The notes beneath the pieces are model-generated. The model saw only the letters and a program-made list of their open reading frames with translations. It made no database searches and was not told the DNA's origin. A DNA stretch of 64,000 bases from Ambrosia x helenae (Eukaryota; Streptophyta; Magnoliopsida; Asterales; Asteraceae): positions 41,176,238-41,240,237 of the forward strand of contig CM061226.1 in assembly GCA_030844895.1 (NCBI GenBank). Direction: 5' to 3'. Position numbers and translations under genes: made by a program. Positions within the stretch are counted from its first letter, which is position 1; every line of letters begins with the position of its first letter. This document shows positions 57,115 to 64,000 of the stretch, one piece after another.

Positions 57115-57549
57115 TGTTAAGTGCAAGAGATTGTTATCACTTAGAAACACCTATGGATTAGGTGTTTTAAGTGATTAATCTTCTACAACAAAGAAACTAG
57201 ATGAATATGATAAAAACCGACACACAAGATGAATAAGAACACGATTTCATTACTGATTTGTCATTGAAACACCATGAAATACATACAAGTACGCACCGTT
57301 CAATCTTGTGCTACAAAGATAACCAAAAACCCCAACCCTAGAGCTGCACACAAGTATCCTATTTATAGCAGGTCAGATGGGCCTGCGAACTTAAGCTAAG
57401 TGCGCAGGGCCCGTCCCTAAGTGCGCAGCCTAGGGTTTAGTTCACATAACTATGTTATAATTACATAACCAGCCCTTCTACTTACAAACTACTCAACAAC
57501 CTATCAAAAGACTATGATCTGGTAACTGTGGTATCAATATAACCCAACA
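57115..57549 (-). repeat. 3' LTR of element 3 (435 bp)
   Basis: Plus-strand ends TGTTAAGTGC and AACCCAACA. Minus-strand TATAAATA at 57360-57367. Upstream of that box are the words of this element (CCTGCGAACTT, TAAGTGCGCAGGGCCC, TAAGTGCGCAG) at 57381-57427. A purine tract (TAGGGGAGTAT, minus strand, 57550-57560) abuts the LTR as the polypurine tract. Confidence 0.8.
57360..57427 (-). promoter_or_regulatory. TATA box and AAGTGCGCAG words of the element 3 LTR
   Basis: The minus-strand TATA box TATAAATA is 14 bases or more from the first word. The block from GGGCCTGCG to AGTGCGCAGGGCCC is repeated at 61210-61242, next to the internal TATA-like box. Confidence 0.65.
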
Positions 57550-57585
57550 ATACTCCCCTAGACCACAGCTACTTGTTCTTCATTC

Positions 57586-60248
57586 TCAATCAATCTCTAT
57601 GTCGCTTGCTTCCCCCTCTTCCTGACTCGGGGGGTCTTGAATGTACAAGGAGACCAGATCATCTTCAACCACAGCAGGAGCTTGAGTAGATTCAGTTGCT
57701 GGTATATCTGGATCGGTTGCTGTTGCAGGTTCTTGTATTTGCACCTCTGGAGCGGCTTCGACTTCAGTTTGTGGTTCTTCTGCAGCAGCAACCTGGGCAG
57801 CTTTCTCGTTTTCTTCTTTTTCTTTATCTGCTGCGTTGATCCTGTCTACGATGTCCAGCAGTTCCTGCTTCAGCTTCATCGCCCAATAAACCGCTCTTCT
57901 AAATAAGACGGCCTCCTCAAATAACACGTTCCCAGTACCCACATTAATCTGATTTGCAAACAGCATATTCAAATCCGACAGATTAAGGGCAAACACATCT
58001 ACCGGATCCAGAATCCTCATAGCCTCTGAATCGTCTATCAGCTTGATTACGGCTTCACCAGTATTGCTGTCATAAAACCACTTCTTGAAATCTCTCAGCA
58101 TAACTGGAAGCTCAGGACGTATTGGAACTCGTGTGATAACCTGGGGGGGGGTCAATCACATAAGTGATGATCATTCCTTGTCCTGTTGCTGGATCGATTC
58201 GTTTCATGGAGATCCGTCTCCTCGGTTTCTGTGGCTTGAAGATCTGGAAATCAGTCTCACACTCCTTCTTTATAAACCAATCAAGCATGGAACCCGTGTT
58301 GTCATTGGTGTGATTGATGAATGGGACTCTGCTAAGTTCCCTGATGTCCCAACGAGGGAGAGACTTCAGTTCATGTCGACCTCTGAAGTACTATATCACT
58401 CCCCCTCGTCTCTTCACAGCAAACAACTTTTTCTCCTCATCATACTTCCATGAAATAATCCTCTCCTGATGAGCTTCCCTGGTATGATGGATGTTTTGAT
58501 GTAGGGCTGGAATAGAGATGGGCCTTCTAGGAAACCATGTTGATCTTTCAGGATCCAACTTATGGCCATCTGACGTCTCGTACACTGTATCTTCTTCTAT
58601 TCCCATCTCCACAAACTTTTCTGGCATCTCATCCTCGCTGATCTCGTCTACATCACTTTCCTCAGCGATTCTTTCTTTCTCTTTCCTCCTCCAGAAATTT
58701 TCCAAAATCAAATACCTCATCGAATGTTGTGCTAGGAGCACCAGTCTGCTGTTTCTTCAACTCTTGAAACATATCAAACATTTTCATCTGAACCTGATTT
58801 TGAAACTTGATCAGGTATCGTTGATCCTTGATAACTTTCTCCATATTCCTGTTCTTGTGCTTGAGCTTCTTGACTTTCTTTCTGAGCTCTTGATTGTTAT
58901 GCACGTCACTCTTCAGGGTACAGATCTCCCTAGCCGCTGTCTTTCCAACCTCTTTGACCATCTTTTCATACAGTTCCCGGTGCACCGGTTTGCGGCGTGG
59001 TGCAGCAGGAGCTGAGGAGGAAGGTTCAGTTGGTCGTTGAGCTGGTGCTTTGGGGGCTGGAGTGGCAGTTGTGGATGGTCCTGGTTGTTCTTCTGCCCCG
59101 AACATAGACTCCAAAATCACTTCTTGCTAAATGTCGTCCTCAGTCGTTACACGAGGAACTTCAGACTCAGGCAACTGTTCCCTCGTCTTCCTTCTTTCGG
59201 CCCTCTGTAACTCAGCAACTTGTTGTAGGGTTGCAGCAGTCTCGAGCTGTTCTGGTGTCAGTGATTCTCTGCCCTCTTGTAATAAACCAATTGGCCTTTT
59301 CTTCTTAGTGGGCTTAGATGGAGCTGGTTCAGTTGCCACCCTTTTGCCCCTTGCCTTTTCACGAGCAATCTCTTCAGCAGTTGGCTGGGCTGAAGAAGGA
59401 GCAGGGTCAGATGATCCAGGTGCAGAAGCAACAGTGGATTGTTGACGAGCTTATGTTACATCCAGCCTTCTTTTCTTAATCTTGTTATAAAGCTCCATGA
59501 CCAAAGGATATCGCTGTGCTGCATACATGTTCTCCAGCATGGGTTCCCAGTCAGGCGTATTGCACTTAGTAAAGAATCGTGCACCTTTGGTGAAATTGTA
59601 CTGATCACCAAGGGGCAGATTCTCGTGTTATGCGTTGATCATCATCTGCACGAATCTGGGGTACATAGCCCATTTGCCGGAGCCAGCCTCAGCATTCTTC
59701 ACCATATAATCAAAGATCATGCCCGACAGGTTAAAGGCTTCATTCTTGCAAATCTTTATCATGGTAGTTGACCATTCTGTGCTTAGAGCGTTGTAGCCTC
59801 CTTTTCTATGACACAGAGACATGATAAACACGTGATTGATGAGTCTCCAGTCTCTGGTCAGTTGACTTTTCTTGATATCGCCTCTCTTGTCAAAATCTCC
59901 TTTGTAGCCGAAATTCTTAAACTGTTGGTGAACATCGGCTTTGGACAGAAATCTGACTGTTCCTGCCTGATCTTGAAATCTCAGCACGTTCCGAACGGTA
60001 TCTTCAGTGATGATTACAACCTTGTTTCTGACTGTAGCGTTGATTCGCTTGACCCGTCCAGCAACTTCAACTCGAGCAGATCTACAGAAGTCTTCAATGT
60101 GAGAGCAGTAAACTTGCAAACTATGCTCTACAGCGTATCCAACTCTGCTACGTCTGATCCAGGTCACTACGTCTTTGAACTTTACATCATCGGTCTCAAG
60201 ATTCATCAGCTGATTGTACATTCCCCTTGGATCCCAGTCGAGTGCCAT
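57586..60248 (-). pseudogene. Accessory gene of element 3, nearly complete but broken
   Basis: The ATG at 60248 directly follows an acceptor (CTAAACAG, minus strand). The protein starts MALDWDPRGMYNQLMNLETD; an N-terminal globular part (KVVIITEDTVRNVLRFQDQ, YALSTEWSTTMI-like and MYPRFVQMMINA blocks) matches the accessory gene at 56626. Then come a Pro/Ala/Ser/Lys-rich linker, a Lys-rich coiled coil (near 58800-58950), a DVDEISEDEMPEKF acidic stretch, and a C-terminal part (IRPELPVMLRDFKKWFYDSN) with an acidic end. About 880 codons. Stops lie near 59628, 59450, 59127 and 58390; frameshifts near 58670 and in the G-run 58142-58150. No signal peptide, membrane span or catalytic motif is visible. 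Confidence 0.75.
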
Positions 60249-60487
60249 CTGTTTAGACCAAATGCACGAAAAACAAATTAGTGTTCTTGAATATGAGTAG
60301 ACGACCAACCGACTGTCATTAGACTTAGACTTCGACGGACAACGTACTTAGACTGTATTTCATTTATTAATTAATTTTTTTTAAGTTTTTCATGTGTGAC
60401 AGTCATAAGATTAGGTTTGATGGATTTGTTTTATCAGTGTCCATGATACGTTTGATTTTCAGTTTAAGATCATTAACGTTCGGGTCT

Positions 60488-61260
60488 AAATACGCAGTCC
60501 GTTCATGTGTCTGAATAGTCATCATAAAAGTCACATATTGTTTTTAATGTTCAAGTACGCAGGTCCTCAAGTGCGCAGGCCAAAACAAAGGCTAATGAGC
60601 CAAGTACTCAGTCAAGTACTCACACACTTGACTGAGCACTTAGGTAAGTACGCAGGCACTAGATCACGGGATGGCAAGTGCGCAGATCATATCATACTCG
60701 GGCATGGTAACCCTAGTCAACACAGTCAAATCTGCGTACTAGACAAGTACGCAGATACTTAAACCTTCGTTTAAGATTTAAATGCGCAGCATAAGTGCGC
60801 AGGATATTAGGGTTTCAGTGGCTTTGTATGAGTATGAGACAAGTGCGCAGTCTCTATGAGACAAGTGCGCACTGTTCATCATCATGTACGCTGCCTTCAA
60901 ATATTCAAACCCATCTTCAAAAACTGAAACCACAACAGGTTTTCCTTAACAGACTTTTATAATCCCTGTAATCACAACAATACAACCATTAGTATAAGAA
61001 ATCTACCTTAATCAGTGGTTAGAATCAACAAAGAAAGAAAGAATATGGATGGAATAGTGAAGATTTATGAAGATTAACGAGTTAAAAAATGATTAGGGAT
61101 AATAAGAAGATGAACGGTGATGATGAAAGGATTAGGAATTAGGGTTTGTGAAAAGAGAAAGAAAATAGTAAAAAGAAAATTACTGAGGATATATATATAC
61201 AGTGACCATATGGGCCTGCGCACTTGAGTCAAGTGCGCAGGGCCCAGTTAAGTACGCAAC
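60488..61260 (-). promoter_or_regulatory. Internal word array with TATA-like box before the accessory gene
   Basis: AAGTGCGCAG or AAGTACGCAG, in either orientation, occurs at least fourteen times. A minus-strand TATATATATA lies at about 61190-61199. Beside it, GGGCCTGCGCACTTG and CAAGTGCGCAGGGCCC repeat the block next to the LTR TATA box of this element. The arrangement parallels the internal promoter of Copia element 2. Confidence 0.6.
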
Positions 61261-61577
61261 AATTTAAAATTTTGGCCCAATAAGAGTTTTAATAGCCCAG
61301 TTCCATTTTAATATGTTGGGATTCACCAAAACTCACCTTCTGCATTCAAGATCATACTAACCATACCTGCCAGAACCCGTTTCAACTTCCCGTTGGATAG
61401 CTGTAGCCTAAGAACAATTGTCGGTATGCTTGTCCACTTAAATCCATGCCTTTTCTCTTTCAACATGTGTTTGGTGATGCTGTTTATCATGTTCTTCGGT
61501 AATATTGACGAAAATTTTATGGACCCCACAGTGTGCTAGGTATTGGCCTACAGATCCTCAAGGTTTATCGAAATATA

Positions 61578-61690
61578 ATGATGAGAGCTTCAGATCTATG
61601 TTACCATAAGCAAAGAAGATGATCATTATCTTGATCAGATGATGAGAGCTTCAGGTCTATGTTACCATAAGCAGAGAAGATGATCATCTG
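61578..61690. repeat. 61-bp tandem duplication
   Basis: ATGATGAGAGCTTCAG starts at 61578 and again at 61639. The two units differ at a few positions and both contain GTTACCATAAGCA and AGAAGATGATCAT. Confidence 0.85.
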
Positions 61691-62167
61691 ATCGTTTGGT
61701 GAGCTATCTAAATATGTTTGCACGTCACTAACATTGCGTGTCTTTTGCTGCTCAGTTGATAAATTTTCTTAGCCCCGCATTGGTAGCTTGCACTCTTAGG
61801 TGTCTTTTTTGATTTATCTATGCACAAAATTTTCTGTGTCTTTTAGTTTCTCAACCTGTGTATGACCGGACTCAGCTTGTGCAGACCTATAGCACAGTGG
61901 GAATCCAGCTTTCCGTGTAGATCTTTACTGTTAATCACCTATTAGCAGTTTACTTGATTCCAGGCTGTATCTACCGACACATCGTTGCTTGAGGCCACAA
62001 CATCCTCTGGGTCCTATTCACATGCTGACAAAATATGATTAGTTTCTATCATTTCTTTAATTAATTCTTTTGAAATTTTGCAGTAGAGATAAAACGGTTT
62101 TACTTTCTCCCCCAAAAATCTTTGTTTGAATAAAAAGAAGATTTTTCTATAATTTAATATGCACAAG

Positions 62168-62173
<6 letters not shown>

Positions 62174-62199
<26 letters not shown>
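62174..62199. repeat. Poly(T) run of 26 bases
   Basis: Twenty-six uninterrupted T, five bases past the stop codon of the RNase H tail on the minus strand. Confidence 0.95.
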
Positions 62200-62203
<4 letters not shown>

Positions 62204-62204
<1 letters not shown>

Positions 62205-62321
62205 CATTCAAAATTTATCATCTCAAGCCATGTAACCAACTGATGAAAACGGGTTTTGTCAAAAGCTTTTGTGAAGATATTTGCCTTTTGATCAGCAGTA
62301 TCTATTGACAACACCTGTATA
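62204..62321 (-). pseudogene. pol: RNase H C-terminal tail of element 3 pol
   Basis: On the minus strand the frame reads KANIFTKAFDKTRFHQL, the conserved end of Copia RNase H, then a short tail and TGA at 62204-62206. Copia element 2 has ADLFTKAFDKSRFEYLL at the same place. The upstream part is cut off by the CACTA end at 62322. Confidence 0.82.
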
Positions 62322-62470
62322 CACTACAACAAAAATGGATTTTTAGTACGCGCAAAAGCATCCTAAAATGTTATTTTATAGGACCTTTTATTTAATAGGA
62401 CTAACGGTAAAAGCGTTTCATGTAAAGGGGTCGTAATAAGTACCGAAACTTAAAAAGCGTCCTAATGAAT

Positions 62471-62752
62471 CAAATAAGATTATGAAACCAATTTTAGGGT
62501 CGCATAACATGTCTATGAGCAACCCAAAAAAACTCCTGATAAAAATATATTAGGACACTTTTACAATGTTCTAACATGTGCCTACCTGCTTTTAATTTTT
62601 TAATACACATACAAGCGTCCTTAAAAATTAATTTATAGGACACTTATGATGTAACATTATAAGTACTTTAGTACCAAGAAAGGGGTCCTAATATTCCAAA
62701 TAAGATTATGAAACCAATTTTATGGTCACATAATATGTCTATGAACAACCCA
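62471..62752 (+). repeat. Duplicated subterminal block of the CACTA element
   Basis: A block of about 56 bp starting CAAATAAGATTATGAAACCA at 62471 recurs at 62697 with few changes. Confidence 0.85.
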
Positions 62753-63129
62753 TATAGCGTCCTAAGAAAAGCATATCTGATCACTTTTACAATGTTCTAA
62801 CAAGTTTTATAGGAAAAAATTTCAGAGTCCTAACAAGTCATACGATACAACGCTTTTTTAAACATCCACACACACAATTTTACGATATGGTTATGGACAT
62901 CCAAATAATGGTTTTTATAATACAATAAAGAAAGCCATCAACTAATGAAAAAAATAAAACTTTATTATATTTCAAATAAGCATATTCATAACAAAAACAC
63001 TAAAAATAAATAAGTTATCGCATTATCCAATATAAAGTCTTATAACATTTAACAAAGAAATTAAAAGCAATGAAAGAAACAAGCCGCATAGGATCCCGAG
63101 TCATCATGCTTCCTCAATCTTCACAGACT

Positions 63130-63302
63130 ACCTACAAATAAATCATTCATGTATAAGCATTAAATTCCAAATTATTAAAAGTATTTGTATCACAAGTTTA
63201 ACAAATAAACCATCCAAACTACCCACAAATAAACCATCCATGTAGAAGCTTTAAATTCCAAATTATTAAAATTATGCGTATCATAAGTTTAACAAATACA
63301 TA
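63130..63302 (+). repeat. Tandem duplication of about 91 bp inside the CACTA element
   Basis: ACCTACAAATAAATCATTC at 63130 and ACCCACAAATAAACCATCC at 63221 start two similar units that both contain AAATTCCAAATTATTAAAA. Confidence 0.75.
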
Positions 63303-64000
63303 CCGAGAAAAAAAACAAGGCCATGCCATGGATGCTTCAATTCCAGATATAAGTTTGGTGGTACCTTCAATTCTGGATATATTCCGAGCTACAAGACTTG
63401 CAAGCCTCTCACATTGGCACTGTCAAGCTCCAAAAACCATTCTACTGCTAACATAATCATTAAAGATCCCATGAACTAGCTCATTCTCAGCCTCTGCATA
63501 CTCAACCAAGGTACCCTGTATAAATTGAATACAATGGTTCACAAGTGTGTGTGTGTGTGTATATATATATTTAAGACTAGATTATTCTTGATATCTTAGG
63601 AGTTCTATGTAACCATGTCAAATAGAAAATCAATATACAACTAGTGTGTTTCATCATCACGCGTTGCGAGATCACAATACGGCATTGCCTCATTGGATGT
63701 GCAAGATGACTGTTGGTCGTTTTTTTGTGGTGGTAATTATGGTTTGTAGCCGATAGTCGACAGAAAACTCGAATACTTGTTGTCTCCTGCTCTTGTTACC
63801 ATGATATACTTTAATATTATTCCTGTAATTGAATATGGTAAATATATGCTAAATCAAACTGGACTTACTTTGCTAAAGTAGCAAGAAAAGTCTATGCACT
63901 ATAAATCAAGCCTACATAGATTACAGAGGTAGTTTTGAGTATCAAGCCCCAAATAGTCAATTCACATTTCACATTTTAGTTTCTGATGTTTCCACACCTC

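Larger units (their letters stand above)
61261..62203 (-). other. Spacer between pol and the internal promoter of element 3; no gene
   Basis: The frame 61323-61529 on the minus strand is short and unrecognised. The rest is spacer, with the tandem duplication at 61578-61690 and a T-run. Confidence 0.5.
57115..62321 (-). mobile_element. Sirevirus-like element 3 (minus strand), 3' part
   Basis: Left to right on the plus strand: 3' LTR, accessory gene, internal promoter with words, spacer and the RNase H end of pol, where a CACTA transposon interrupts. Its remaining pol, gag and 5' LTR should lie beyond the CACTA element. The five bases before it, GATCT (57110-57114), should recur after the missing LTR if the target duplication is intact. 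Confidence 0.8.
62322..64000 (+). mobile_element. CACTA (En/Spm) transposon, left end, leaves the window
   Basis: The terminus CACTACAACAAAAATGG is the hallmark of CACTA elements. The preceding ATA (62319-62321) would be the 3-bp target duplication. The first 550 bases carry subterminal repeats (GCGTCCTAA, AGGACACTT, TTTTACAATGTTCTAAC) in direct and inverted form, as expected of transposase-binding regions. No transposase frame is recognised up to 64000. The far end and target duplication are outside. Confidence 0.85.

Noticed and set aside
57586..60248. Envelope-like gene
   Set aside because: No signal peptide, membrane segment or fusion-type region is visible; the charged coiled-coil build argues against a surface protein.
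61323..61529. Minus-strand frame of 68 codons as a gene
   Set aside because: It lies in the spacer of element 3, is short, and has no recognisable domain.

Overview
This is nuclear DNA of a flowering plant. There are no operons and no bacterial-type genes. The window holds spliced gene fragments, TATA-box promoters, SINEs, hAT, Mutator-like, Helitron-like and CACTA DNA transposons, and deeply nested LTR retrotransposons. The gag, pol and accessory protein sequences resemble those I know from eudicots, most of all the daisy family (Asteraceae). That placement is an inference. I find no intact host gene; the only well-kept long reading frame is a gag gene of a non-autonomous retrotransposon (26809-27897).

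Left third (1-21598): an LTR fragment split by a 670-bp hAT element; a diverged segment present twice (1757-2466 and 14838-16229), the second copy carrying two MITEs; two SINE copies; a decayed gene of unknown identity (about 4919-5594); a frameshifted BEE-like bHLH pseudogene (6719-7531) upstream of a Helitron-type 3' end (8629); a possible B3-domain gene fragment; and a solo LTR (10319-12967).

Middle (21599-37631): a Ty3/Gypsy chromovirus on the minus strand with two LTRs of about 2.58 kb and the target duplication TGATC. Its integrase is split by a gag-only LTR element (25249-30781, target duplication GCAAC). The gag-only element has an intact gag, no pol, and a 5' LTR that has lost about 1.36 kb.

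Right third (38743-64000): a four-level nest. A Copia element (38743 on) is broken in its protease by a second, Sirevirus-like Copia element (42972 on). That element holds gag, pol, an internal promoter and an accessory gene, and is itself broken by a solo LTR (53777-56479, target duplication CGAAC) and by a minus-strand Sirevirus-like element (57115 on). The RNase H end of the last is broken by a CACTA transposon that starts at 62322 and leaves the window. The missing right halves should lie beyond base 64000 in reverse nesting order.

Three patterns go beyond ordinary annotation. First, the promoter regions of most of these LTRs carry clusters of a short word of about 10 bp in both orientations, and the word differs between families (GGCGATTAGG, GGTCGAAGGAG, AAGTGCGCAG, ACAACTGCTG). 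Sister Gypsy LTRs use different words at the same two positions, while a Gypsy and a Copia element share one word. Second, in two Sirevirus-like elements the accessory gene is preceded by an internal TATA promoter that looks like a copy of the element's own LTR core promoter. Third, several diverged LTR families keep one intron-like block of 437-481 bp (AG/GTGAGT ... GTTGAC ... TTTCTCAG/GT) inside the transcribed LTR.
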